A stretch of 64,000 nucleotides of DNA from Streptomyces sp. NBC_01306 (GTDB lineage Bacteria; Actinomycetota; Actinomycetes; Streptomycetales; Streptomycetaceae), in NCBI RefSeq assembly GCF_026340465.1, contig NZ_JAPEPC010000001.1, positions 4,574,001 to 4,638,000 of the forward strand. Direction: 5' to 3'. The position numbers and the translations under genes are program-made. Below are positions 51,057 through 59,460 of the stretch, in pieces. The stretch's first letter is position 1; each line of letters begins with the position of its first letter. The notes under the pieces were generated by a model. It was not told where the DNA came from. It did not search any database and saw nothing but the letters and a program-made list of their open reading frames with translations.

Positions 51057-52295
51057 TTACCCGCAGGCCGCGGCAGCCGCATTCGTCCCCGGGAAAGTGG
51101 CCTGCGGAGAAGGAGACGGTTTGCCCTTCCCGCCGGCGCCCGCTGCGCCTCCGGTGCTCTCCGCGCCCGGGGTCCCCGCGAAGGTGCCGGTGCTGCCCTT
51201 CGTCACGGTGACCGGGTCGTCGTCACGGAGCCGCTTGAAGAGCCGGTTCGCGTCCGGCTGTACGAGCTGGTCGCGGTTGCGGTTGGCGGTGTACGGCTCA
51301 CGCGGCACTGTCAGGAACTGGACCCGGTCGGTGGGGATGCCGCGCAGCCGCCGCGTCAGGTCGTACAGGTCCTTGAGCGTGTCCAGACCGGGGTCCGTGG
51401 TCAGCGACTTGGTCGCCGCGTCCAGCACCGGGTAGAGCCGCGTCGGGTTCAGCAGGACGCCGTTGCTCTGCACCTTCTTCACCAGCGAACCGAGGAACTC
51501 CTGCTGGCGCTGCATGCGTTCGGTGTCGCTGCCGTTGCCGATGGAGTGCCGGACGCGTACGTATCCGAGCGCCTGCTCCCCGTTGAGCGTCTGGCGGCCC
51601 GCGGGCAGCTTGAGATGGGCGTCCTTGTCGTCCACCGGCTTCTTGAGGCAGACCTCGACGCCGTCGACCGCGTCGACCATGCCCTTGAAGCCGTTGAAGT
51701 CGACCACCATGTAGTGGTCGATCCGGATCCCGGTCATGTTCTCCACGGTGCGGACGGTGCAGGCGGTGCCGCCGAACTCGTAAGCCCAGTTGAACTGCAC
51801 GAACTGCTTCTTCGTACGGGTCTTGTTCGCCGTGATGCAGCTCGGCACGTGCGACATCAGGTCGCGCGGCAGGGAGACCGCCGTCGCGTTCTTCTTGTCG
51901 GTGGACAGGTGCAGCAGGATCGTGGTGTCGGAACGCTGCGAACCCTCGTCCCTGCCGTACTTCTTGTTGTCGCCCGCGCGCGAGTCGGACCCGATGAGCA
52001 GGATGTTCTCGGCGCCGTTCGCGACGGGGGCGGGGCGCTCCTTCTCGTACGCGCGAAGCTCGGCGGTCGCGGTGTTGTCCGTCCTGATGTTGTGGTCGAG
52101 CTTGTTGTAGAACCACCAGCCGGCGCCCGCGGCGACGAGCACGAGGAACGCGACTCCGAGGGCGGCCCAGCGCACCCAGTGCCGCTTGCGCCGGTTCGGC
52201 GGCTCGGGGGCGGCGCTCGACGGGTCCGTGTCCTGGGCGTCCGTCTGCGGCTCGTCGTCGGGCGTGCCAGCACTGTCGGTCACGTCTGCGTCCAT
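51057..52295 (-). CDS. LCP family protein without LytR_C domain
   Basis: This 412-aa LCP protein has an acidic leader, one helix (45-63), the LCP domain (NILLIGSDSRAGDN, NATAVSLPRDLMSHVP, LGYVRVRHSIGNGSDTERMQ) and a short Gly/Pro-rich tail. The ATG at 52295 has GAAGG upstream. It is the fifth LCP gene of the region. Domain content divides the set into two without LytR_C (this one and 42725) and three with it. Confidence 0.88.
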   Translation of the reverse strand: MDADVTDSAGTPDDEPQTDAQDTDPSSAAPEPPNRRKRHWVRWAALGVAFLVLVAAGAGWWFYNKLDHNIRTDNTATAELRAYEKERPAPVANGAENILLIGSDSRAGDNKKYGRDEGSQRSDTTILLHLSTDKKNATAVSLPRDLMSHVPSCITANKTRTKKQFVQFNWAYEFGGTACTVRTVENMTGIRIDHYMVVDFNGFKGMVDAVDGVEVCLKKPVDDKDAHLKLPAGRQTLNGEQALGYVRVRHSIGNGSDTERMQRQQEFLGSLVKKVQSNGVLLNPTRLYPVLDAATKSLTTDPGLDTLKDLYDLTRRLRGIPTDRVQFLTVPREPYTANRNRDQLVQPDANRLFKRLRDDDPVTVTKGSTGTFAGTPGAESTGGAAGAGGKGKPSPSPQATFPGTNAAAAACG

Positions 52296-52443
52296 CCTTC
52301 ACGGAGTCGGCGACGCGCTGGGCCGCCGATCGAACGGACGGGCGACTGAACCGCGCGCGTGGTTGTGCTCTCTCCTGATCATGTACCGGAGACCGCGCCT
52401 GATCCTGGGGGCTCGTCCTGCGGTGGGCCAGACGGGTGGCCGG

Positions 52444-52536
52444 TCAGTACGTGACGGAGTGGGTGCCGTGCCTGCTTCAGTGCCCGACCGAGTGCGTGAC
52501 CCGCTTGTTTCAGTGTGCGACGGAGTGGGTGACCCG
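52444..52536 (-). repeat. 33-bp repeat, three copies, each ending in an in-frame stop
   Basis: On the minus strand the 3' end of the gene reads RVTHSVAH-stop (TGA 52510-52512), then NKRVTHSVGH-stop (TGA 52477-52479), then SRHGTHSVTY-stop (TGA 52444-52446). The period is 33 bp, i.e. 11 codons. Confidence 0.92.
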
Positions 52537-53265
52537 CTCGCTCTCGACGCGCTTTTCGAGGTCGCCGTCGGACAGTTGCCCGAGGTTGCGGCAGAGCACC
52601 ACCGACGCGCCCGCCGCGAGCGGGGCGTAGAGACCGGTCGAGAGGCCGTCCCAGCTGTCGTACGGCCGCCCCGACAGCAGCCGTGCGCCCGGGGCGAGTC
52701 CGACGCCCGCCGCGTCGTGCATGGCCCGGTCCACCACCTGCGCACCGGACAGCTCGGTCCCGCCGACCGCGAGCGCGGGCGCGTCCGGGTCGACCGGGGC
52801 GTACGGCACGAAGCGGTCGCCCTGGCTGGGGACCTCGACCGCGTAGTCGGCGAAGCCGGCCGGCGGCTGCGGGAAGCGACCGCCGAGCGGACGCAGCGCC
52901 AGCGCCACCCGCTCCCCGCCGCAGGCGCGCGCCTGCTCCAGGGTGTCGGGGCCGCTGACCACCAGGTCGGCCCCGGCCGGGTCGCCGCCGATGTCGGCGA
53001 GTACGCCCACCGACGAACAGGCGAGCAGCCAGACGGCGCTCTGCCAGTGCGCCGGGAGCAGCAGAGCGAGCCGGTCGCCCGGCTCCGCCGACAGCTCGCC
53101 CTGGAGCAGATTCGCCGTCTTGGCCACCCAATTGGCGAAGGTGGCCACGGAAAGTTCGACGCGCTCGCCGGTCGCATCGTCGTAGAACGTGACAAGGGGG
53201 CGCGCCGGTTCCAGGGCAAGTGCGGAACGCAGCAGGTCGGCGGGGGTGTGGTCGCTGGCAGTCAT
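52510..53265 (-). CDS. TIGR03089 family protein (truncated adenylate-forming-like)
   Basis: This 251-aa actinobacterial protein resembles the N-terminal part of AMP-binding enzymes (RPLVTFYDDATGERVELSVA, LLPAHWQSAVWLLACSSVGV) but lacks the adenylation signature and the C-terminal domain. It is the known short TIGR03089 family, whose function is not established. The ATG at 53265 is chosen; longer frames are shadows. Its 3' end is duplicated in a 33-bp repeat. Located between the LCP cluster and the amidase. Confidence 0.8.
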   Translation of the reverse strand: MTASDHTPADLLRSALALEPARPLVTFYDDATGERVELSVATFANWVAKTANLLQGELSAEPGDRLALLLPAHWQSAVWLLACSSVGVLADIGGDPAGADLVVSGPDTLEQARACGGERVALALRPLGGRFPQPPAGFADYAVEVPSQGDRFVPYAPVDPDAPALAVGGTELSGAQVVDRAMHDAAGVGLAPGARLLSGRPYDSWDGLSTGLYAPLAAGASVVLCRNLGQLSDGDLEKRVESERVTHSVAH

Positions 53266-53319
53266 GCGCGAAGCGTACGTCGCGGGGCGTGCCGGGGAGG
53301 GCTGCCTCCGCGGAATCCG

Positions 53320-53368
53320 TGACGCCGTATCGGCTCGTCCGACCCGCCTGTGAGCCGATACGGCGTCA
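53320..53368. promoter_or_regulatory. 17-bp inverted repeat in the amidase/TIGR03089 divergent region
   Basis: TGACGCCGTATCGGCTC (53320-53336) and its exact reverse complement (53352-53368) flank a 15-bp loop. Placement between divergent starts (53265 and 53414) argues for an operator or leader hairpin rather than a terminator. Confidence 0.55.
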
Positions 53369-53413
53369 GTTGCGGGATGGACAGGGACAGGTGGGTATGT
53401 CCAAATCGTAACT

Positions 53414-54880
53414 ATGCGTGCTCCTATGACTGCCTCTGTGCTCTCCGCCTCGATCGCCGTGGCATGTGCCGCCGCGCTTGCCCTCCCGACCGCCGCACCG
53501 GCCGGCGCGGTCACGCCACGCGCCGACTCACCGGCCACGACGTTCCCCGGCTCCACCCAGTCGCTGCGCCTCAACCCGGTCTCCGCCGACCGCTCCACGG
53601 ACACCTCGGCCACCGCCGGTCTGTCCAGGCAGAAGGTCAAACCGTTCTCGCTGGTCGGCGTGGTCTGGAGCGACAAGAACGCTCGCCTGAACGGCACCGT
53701 CCAGGTGCGGACCCGTCCCGTGGGCTCCACGGCCTGGACGGGCTGGCAGTCCGTCGAGGCCCAGAACGACGGCCATGCGCCCGACCCCGCCACGGCGGAG
53801 GCCGAGTCCTCGGCCGTGCGCGGCTCCACCGCCCCGCTCTGGGTGGGCAACTCGGACGCGGTCCAGGTCCGCGTACGTGCCAAGGCGCCCACCGGTTCCA
53901 CCCGCGCGGCCGAGCCGCTGCCGAAGGGACTGCGGCTGGACCTGGTCGACCCGGGCCCCGACCCGAAGCCGAAGCCGAAGCCACAACCGGCTGACCCCAC
54001 CGCGGCCGACCCGACCGCGTCCGGCCCCACAGCGACTGAGCCGACCGCAACTGATCCCACCGCGGCCGACCCGACGGCGGCCGATCCCACAGCGGCTGAC
54101 CCCACCGCAGCCGACCCGACGGCGGCCGACCCGACGGCGGCCGACCCCACCGCAGCCCGCCCGCACACCGCCGGCTCCAAGACCGCCACCCAGCCCGACC
54201 CCACCGAACTGCCCGCCCTCAGCAAAGAAGCCACCGTCGCCGAGCTGGAGTCCACCGGTGCCAAGGCGGGCCCCTACGTCGCGCCCCGGCCGCGCATCGT
54301 CACCCGCCAGGGATGGGGCGCCGACGAGAGCGTCCGTGAGTCCGGGTTCAGCTACACGGACACCGTGAAGGTCGCGTTCGTCCACCACACCGCGACGGGC
54401 AACAACTACACCTGTGAGCAGGCCCCCGCGCTGCTGCGAAGCATGTACCGCTACCACGTGAAGAGCCTCGGCTGGCGGGACATCGGCTACAACTTCGCCA
54501 TCGACAAGTGCGGAACCATCTACGAGGGCCGCGCGGGCGGGGTGACCAAGCCCGTGATGGGCGCCCACACCCTCGGGTTCAACGCCGACAGCACCGGCGT
54601 CGCCGTCATCGGCACCTTCACATCGACCGAGCCGTCCGCCGCCGCCGTCACCGCGCTCTCCCGCTTCACGGCGTGGAAGCTCGGGCTGACCGGCGCAGAC
54701 CCGGAGGGGAAGGCCACCCTGGTGTCCGACGGCGGCAACCGCTACGACAAGGGCACCGAGGCGGAGCTGAACGTGATCTCCGGACACCGCGACGGATTCG
54801 CCACCGAGTGCCCGGGAGCCAAGCTCTACGACAAGCTCGGCGAGATCCGCACCGCAGCCGCCCGCTACCAGGGCCGCTGA
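53414..54880 (+). CDS. Secreted N-acetylmuramoyl-L-alanine amidase (PGRP/amidase_2 type)
   Basis: This 488-aa protein has a signal peptide (1-32), a beta-rich N-terminal region (55-180), a linker of repeated PTAAD pentapeptides (about 192-252) and a C-terminal PGRP domain. The zinc and catalytic residues are visible in KVAFVHHTATGNNYTC, WRDIGYNFAIDKCGTIYEGR and NVISGHRDGFATECPG. It would cleave the bond between MurNAc and the peptide stem. ATG 53426 is an alternative start. The position beside LCP genes suits wall remodelling. Confidence 0.9.
   Translation: MRAPMTASVLSASIAVACAAALALPTAAPAGAVTPRADSPATTFPGSTQSLRLNPVSADRSTDTSATAGLSRQKVKPFSLVGVVWSDKNARLNGTVQVRTRPVGSTAWTGWQSVEAQNDGHAPDPATAEAESSAVRGSTAPLWVGNSDAVQVRVRAKAPTGSTRAAEPLPKGLRLDLVDPGPDPKPKPKPQPADPTAADPTASGPTATEPTATDPTAADPTAADPTAADPTAADPTAADPTAADPTAARPHTAGSKTATQPDPTELPALSKEATVAELESTGAKAGPYVAPRPRIVTRQGWGADESVRESGFSYTDTVKVAFVHHTATGNNYTCEQAPALLRSMYRYHVKSLGWRDIGYNFAIDKCGTIYEGRAGGVTKPVMGAHTLGFNADSTGVAVIGTFTSTEPSAAAVTALSRFTAWKLGLTGADPEGKATLVSDGGNRYDKGTEAELNVISGHRDGFATECPGAKLYDKLGEIRTAAARYQGR
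53989..54166 (+). repeat. 15-bp coding repeats (PTAAD linker) in the amidase
   Basis: About twelve 15-bp units (GACCCCACCGCGGCC and variants) encode ADPTA/PTAAD repeats between the two domains. Confidence 0.88.
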
Positions 54881-55010
54881 GTCCCGGCAGCTCCGTACGG
54901 CCTTGCCCGCAACCGCAACTCCGTACGGCCTGCCCGCATCCGCACTTCACCGTCTGCATACACTGGCCAGCCGTTCACGGCCCGCCCCAGCAGGAAGCAG
55001 AGACGTCAAG

Positions 55011-56093
55011 GTGACAGAAGCGATTCTCCTGGTCGGCGGCAAGGGCACGCGGCTGCGGCCGCTCACGGTCAACACACCCAAACCGATGGTCCCGGCGGCG
55101 GGAGTCCCGTTCCTCACCCACCAGCTGGTCCGCGCACGGGCCGCCGGGGTCGATCACATCGTGCTCGCCACGTCGTACCTCGCGGAGGTCTTCGAGCCGT
55201 ACTTCGGCGACGGGTCCGCCCTGGGCCTGCACCTGGAGTACGTCACCGAGGAGGAGCCGCTGGGTACGGGCGGCGCCATCCGCAACGTCGCGGAACGCCT
55301 GCACTCGGGTCCGGACGAGCCGGTCCTCATCTTCAACGGGGACATCCTCACCGGTCTGGACATCGAGGCCCTCGTCACCACCCACGAGACCTCGGGCGCC
55401 GACGTCTCCCTCCACCTCACCCGGGTGGAGGACCCGCGCGCCTTCGGGCTCGTCCCCACGGACGTGACCGGCCGGGTGACGGCCTTCCTGGAGAAGCCGC
55501 AGACGCCCGAGGAGATCGTCACCGACCAGATCAACGCGGGCGCGTACGTCTTCACGCGCTCGGTCATCGACACCATCCCGGCCGGGCGGCCGGTCTCGGT
55601 GGAACGGGAGACCTTCCCCGGCCTGCTCGGCTCGGGCGCCCACCTCCAGGGCATGGTCGACTCCACCTACTGGCTCGACCTGGGCACCCCGCAGGCCTTC
55701 GTGCGCGGCTCGGCCGACCTCGTACTCGGCCACGCCCCGTCCCCGGCCGTCCCGGGCCGCTGCGGCGAAGGGCTGATCCTGGACAGCGCCACGGTGGCGC
55801 CCGACGCCAAGGTGACGGGCGGCACGGTGATCGGTGCGGGCGCGGTCGTCGGCGAGGGCGCCAGGATCGACGGCAGCACGGTCCTCGACCACGCGGTCGT
55901 CGAGCCGGGGGCGGTGGTCACCGACTCGCTGATCGGGGCCGGTGCCCGGATCGGGGCCCGCTCGGTGCTGACCGGCGCGGTGATCGGCGACGGCGCACGG
56001 GTGGGCGCGGACAACGAGCTGCGCGCCGGGATACGGATCTGGTGCGGGGCCGTGCTGCCCGACGGCTCCGTGCGTTTCTCGTCGGACCAGTAG
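55011..56093 (+). CDS. Sugar nucleotidyltransferase (mannose-1-phosphate guanylyltransferase type)
   Basis: This 360-aa enzyme has the NTP-transferase signature LVGGKGTRLRPLT (7-19), NTPKPMVPAAG and LIFNGDILTGLD (metal Asp), with INAGAYVF. It is followed by left-handed beta-helix hexapeptides (260-350: VIGAGAVVGEGARI, LIGAGARIGARSVL). It makes an NDP-sugar, probably GDP-mannose, for glycan synthesis. GTG 55011 follows GTCAAG with weak GGAAG upstream. Its TAG stop overlaps the promoter of the next gene. Confidence 0.88.
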   Translation: MTEAILLVGGKGTRLRPLTVNTPKPMVPAAGVPFLTHQLVRARAAGVDHIVLATSYLAEVFEPYFGDGSALGLHLEYVTEEEPLGTGGAIRNVAERLHSGPDEPVLIFNGDILTGLDIEALVTTHETSGADVSLHLTRVEDPRAFGLVPTDVTGRVTAFLEKPQTPEEIVTDQINAGAYVFTRSVIDTIPAGRPVSVERETFPGLLGSGAHLQGMVDSTYWLDLGTPQAFVRGSADLVLGHAPSPAVPGRCGEGLILDSATVAPDAKVTGGTVIGAGAVVGEGARIDGSTVLDHAVVEPGAVVTDSLIGAGARIGARSVLTGAVIGDGARVGADNELRAGIRIWCGAVLPDGSVRFSSDQ

Positions 56094-56103
56094 CCTCTAC
56101 GGA
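56091..56103 (+). promoter_or_regulatory. Putative leaderless -10 overlapping the upstream stop codon
   Basis: TAGCCT (56091-56096) begins with the stop of the nucleotidyltransferase gene and lies exactly 7 nt before GTG 56104. Confidence 0.45.
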
Positions 56104-57009
56104 GTGGCAGGACGTTTCATCGCCCGGGCCCCGGGCCAGTACAGCCCCGTCGACCTCGCTCTGGTCCTCGGGGTGCTCCGCCGTGGCCCCTGGGACCCCA
56201 CGTACCGGACGACACCGGACGGCGCGGTGTGGCGGGCCAGCCGTACGCCGCAGGGGCCCGGCACACTCCGGATCACCGTGGACGGGGCGGAGGCCTGGGG
56301 CCCCGGCGCCGACTGGCTGCTCGCGGGGCTTCCCGGGCTGCTGGGTGAGCTGGACGACCCGTCGGACTTCGTACCGCGCCACCGGCTGGTCGCCGACGCG
56401 CACCGCCGCCGCCCCCACCTCAGGCTCTGCCGCACCGGTCTGGTCCTGGAGTCGCTGATCCCCTCGGTCCTGGAGCAGAAGGTCACGGCCGACGAGGCGT
56501 ACCGCGCCTGGCGCCGGCTGCTCCGCGCGTCCGGCACACCGGCGCCGGGCCCGGCGCCGGAGCACATGTACGTGATGCCGGACCCGCGCGGCTGGTCGCT
56601 CATCCCGTCCTGGGAGTGGCACCGCGCGGGCGTCGACAACAAGCGCGCGTCCACGATCCTGCGCGCGGTACGGGTGGCCCGCCGGCTTGAGGAAGCGACG
56701 GCGATGGCACCGGCCGACGCGGCCCGCCGCCTGGAACTGATTCCCGGCATCGGCCCCTGGACCTCGGCGGAGACGCTCCAGCGCGCCATCGGAGCACCGG
56801 ACGCGGTCACGGTCGGCGACCTGCATCTGCCGGGCATCGTCGGCTACGCGCTCACGGGGCGCCGGGGCGTGGACGACGACGGGATGCTGGAACTCCTGGA
56901 ACCGTACGCGGGCCAGCGCCACCGTGCGGTCCGGCTGATCCTGCTGACGGGCCGGGTACCGCCGAGACGCACACCGAAGATGCCACGAACGGACATCGCG
57001 CGGCTGTGA
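56104..57009 (+). CDS. DNA-3-methyladenine glycosylase, AlkA-type (HhH-GPD)
   Basis: This 301-aa protein is a helix-hairpin-helix glycosylase: LVLESLIPSVLEQKVTADEA (the QxVt-type helix), LELIPGIGPWTSAE (HhH hairpin) and AVTVGDLHLPGIVGYAL, whose Asp is the catalytic residue. It removes alkylated purines for base-excision repair. The N-terminal 90 residues are beta-rich. It starts 11 bp after the nucleotidyltransferase gene, so both shared and independent transcription are possible. Confidence 0.85.
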   Translation: MAGRFIARAPGQYSPVDLALVLGVLRRGPWDPTYRTTPDGAVWRASRTPQGPGTLRITVDGAEAWGPGADWLLAGLPGLLGELDDPSDFVPRHRLVADAHRRRPHLRLCRTGLVLESLIPSVLEQKVTADEAYRAWRRLLRASGTPAPGPAPEHMYVMPDPRGWSLIPSWEWHRAGVDNKRASTILRAVRVARRLEEATAMAPADAARRLELIPGIGPWTSAETLQRAIGAPDAVTVGDLHLPGIVGYALTGRRGVDDDGMLELLEPYAGQRHRAVRLILLTGRVPPRRTPKMPRTDIARL

Positions 57010-57068
57010 CCGCCCGCGGGGCACCACACCGCACCCCGCACCCGCGGCCCCGCACCCCGCCACAAGGC

Positions 57069-58379
57069 TCACCGCACCGTGATGAACGCCTCCACATCGC
57101 GCCCCGGGCGCGGAGCCGCAGGCGTGGCCGGATGCCCGACCGCCACAGCCCCCATCGGCTCCCACTCCGCGGGCAGCGCCAGCACCTCCCGCACCACGTC
57201 CCGGCAGAACATCGTCGACGAGACCCAGGCGGACCCCAGCCGCTCGCCCGCGAGCGCCACCAGGAAGTTCTGCACGCCCGCACCGGTCGCGACGGAGAAC
57301 ATCTCGCGCTCGGCCGCGTCCCGCCGGTCGTCCCCGTACGTGTGCGAGCCGTCGAGCACCATGCAGGGCACCGCCAAGTACGGTGCCCGCCGCAGCACTT
57401 CACCGCGGCGCACCCGTTTGGCGATGGACTCGTCCGACTTGCCGTCCCGCCGCAGATCCGCGATCCACGCGTCCCGCATCGCGTCCAGCAGCCGGGTGCG
57501 CGCCGCCGCCGACTCCAGCAGGACGAAACGCCACGGCGTCGTGTGGTGCGGGGCCGGCGCGGTGACCGCCGCGGCGACCGCCCGGCGCACCGCGCCCGGG
57601 TCCACCGGCTCGTCGGTGAAGTCGCGGACCGTACGCCGCTGGGTGACCGCTTCCCGTACCGCCTCGGACGTACCGAGCCGGAACATGTCGTCGGCGGCGA
57701 CACGCACCATGGCACGGGCGCCCCCGGCAGCGTCATCACCGGCACCGGACGCCGTGACGACGTGCGGCAGCCCGCGGACCACCGCGACCGGCAGCCCCGC
57801 CGCCTTGCCCTTCACCAGGTCGCCCGCGGCGGCCAGTTCGTCGGCGGTGGCGACGACCGTGGCGCTCAGCGGGTTGCCGTGCGCGTCCGTGCCGCCGCGC
57901 AGATCGTCGAGGACCCGCACCCCGGCGGCCCCGATCGCCACATCGGTGAGGCCGTTGCGCCACGGCCGCCCGAAGGTGTCCGTGACGACCACGCCCACCT
58001 CCACGCCCAGCGCGTCCCGCAGGCCCTCGCGGATCGCCCGCGCCGACCTGTCGGAGTCCTCGGGGAGCAACAGCACGGTGCCGGACGGGGTGTTGGAGGC
58101 GTCGACCCCGGCGGCGGCCATCACCAGGCCCTGCCGGTTCTCGACGATACGGAGCGTGCCGCGCCGCGCCACCACCCGTACCGTCTCCGCGTCGATCGCC
58201 GCCTCGCGGTCCTCGGCCTGCACGATCCGGCCCTCGGCCTTGGAGACGATCTTGGAGGTGACGAGGACGACATCGCCGTCCGCCAGGTCGGGCGACGCGG
58301 TCGCGATCAGCTTGGCGAGGTCGTCGCCCTGGCACACCTCGGGCAGTCCGGGCACGGCCCAGACGCGGAAGGACGTCAC
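57069..58379 (-). CDS. fbiB: Coenzyme F420 biosynthesis protein FbiB (gamma-glutamyl ligase / FMN domain fusion)
   Basis: This 436-aa two-domain protein ligates glutamates to F420-0 (N-terminal 1-240: DGDVVLVTSKIVSKAEGRIV, VVVTDTFGRPWRNGLTDVAI, GAAGVRVLDD). The nitroreductase-fold FMN domain (250-430: QRRTVRDFTDEPVDPGAVRR, APAPHHTTPWRFVLLES) reduces the dehydro precursor. The fusion is standard in actinobacteria. GTG 58379 overlaps the fbiA stop (GTGA). Confidence 0.94.
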   Translation of the reverse strand: MTSFRVWAVPGLPEVCQGDDLAKLIATASPDLADGDVVLVTSKIVSKAEGRIVQAEDREAAIDAETVRVVARRGTLRIVENRQGLVMAAAGVDASNTPSGTVLLLPEDSDRSARAIREGLRDALGVEVGVVVTDTFGRPWRNGLTDVAIGAAGVRVLDDLRGGTDAHGNPLSATVVATADELAAAGDLVKGKAAGLPVAVVRGLPHVVTASGAGDDAAGGARAMVRVAADDMFRLGTSEAVREAVTQRRTVRDFTDEPVDPGAVRRAVAAAVTAPAPHHTTPWRFVLLESAAARTRLLDAMRDAWIADLRRDGKSDESIAKRVRRGEVLRRAPYLAVPCMVLDGSHTYGDDRRDAAEREMFSVATGAGVQNFLVALAGERLGSAWVSSTMFCRDVVREVLALPAEWEPMGAVAVGHPATPAAPRPGRDVEAFITVR

Positions 58380-59332
58380 GCCCTGACCTCTTCGGCCAGG
58401 GTGAGCGCCGCATGGGCCATCGCGGCGGTCGCGTCCAGGTCGGTCATCATCAGCGGCACGGCCCGGCAGCGGATCCCCGCCTCCTCGACCCGGGCCACGG
58501 ACGCGGCGTCGACGGTGTCGACCAGCCAGCCGTCCAGCAGACCCGAACCGTAGTGCTCGGCCACCGCTGCCGCCGTCGAATCGACGCCGACGGCGGCGAG
58601 GACCTTGTCGGCCATCCCGCGCACGGGGGCGTCCCCGACGATGGGCGAGAGCCCGACGACCGGCACACCCGCGTCGGCGATGGCCTCCCGGATGCCGGGC
58701 ACGGCGAGGATGGTGCCGACCGAGACCACCGGGTTGGACGGCGGGAAGATGACGACGTCGGCGGCTGCGATGGCGTCGAGGACGCCCGGCGCGGGCTTCG
58801 CCCGGTCGGCGCCGACCGGCACGACCGCCGCCGCCTCGACCGACGCGCGCAGCCGCACCCAGTACTCCTGGAAGTGAATGGCCTTGCGCTCGCCGTCGAT
58901 GTCGACGGCGACATGTGTCTCGATCCGGTCGTCCGACATCGGGATGAGCCGCACCCCGGGCTGCCACCGCTCGCACAGGGCCTCGGTGACGGCGCTCAGC
59001 GGATAGCCCGCGCCGAGCATCTGGGTACGGACGATGTGCGTCGCGAAGTCACGGTCGCCGAGCCCGAACCACTCGGGTCCGACGCCGTACGCGGCGAGTT
59101 CGTCCTTGACGGTGAAGGACTCGTCGGTACGCCCCCAGCCCTGCTCCTCGTTGATGCCACCGCCGAGGGTGTACATCACCGTGTCGAGGTCGGGACAGAC
59201 CTTCAGCCCGAACAGATGGATGTCGTCACCGGTGTTGCCGATGACGGTGATGTCCGCGTCAGGCGCGGCCTGCTTGAGGCCACGCAGGAATCGGGCACCA
59301 CCGATGCCGCCGGCCAGAACCACAATGCGCAT
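58376..59332 (-). CDS. fbiA: 2-phospho-L-lactate (phosphoenolpyruvate) transferase
   Basis: This 318-aa CofD/FbiA-family enzyme joins the activated 2-phospholactate/PEP moiety to the deazaflavin Fo. VVLAGGIGGARFLRGLKQAA is the N-terminal signature; TVIGNTGDDIHLFGLKVCPD and VIFPPSNPVVSVGTIL are family blocks. ATG 59332 is upstream-supported by length. fbiA and fbiB form the F420 operon; fbiC and fbiD are not in the window. Confidence 0.94.
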   Translation of the reverse strand: MRIVVLAGGIGGARFLRGLKQAAPDADITVIGNTGDDIHLFGLKVCPDLDTVMYTLGGGINEEQGWGRTDESFTVKDELAAYGVGPEWFGLGDRDFATHIVRTQMLGAGYPLSAVTEALCERWQPGVRLIPMSDDRIETHVAVDIDGERKAIHFQEYWVRLRASVEAAAVVPVGADRAKPAPGVLDAIAAADVVIFPPSNPVVSVGTILAVPGIREAIADAGVPVVGLSPIVGDAPVRGMADKVLAAVGVDSTAAAVAEHYGSGLLDGWLVDTVDAASVARVEEAGIRCRAVPLMMTDLDATAAMAHAALTLAEEVRA

Positions 59333-59341
59333 GCAGACAGT

Positions 59342-59460
59342 CTGTCAGGCGAAGCCTGATCCGTTGAGGGGTGGTGGTCGGGCGACGGGCGGGACTGTCA
59401 GGCGAAGCCGGAACCTTTTAGGGGCGGTGGGGGGTCACGGGCACGTGGCTGTCAGGCGGG
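59342..59460 (-). repeat. 53/54-bp imperfect repeats containing the stop of the next minus-strand gene
   Basis: CTGTCAGGCGAAGCC occurs at 59342 and 59395, and CTGTCAGGCGGG at 59449. On the minus strand each gives GCCTGACAG, so the gene's TGA at 59452-59454 recurs 54 and 107 bp downstream. Confidence 0.75.

Noticed and set aside
53989..54166. Repeat array as a CRISPR or minisatellite outside genes
   Set aside because: It is an in-frame PTAAD linker between two domains of a secreted amidase.
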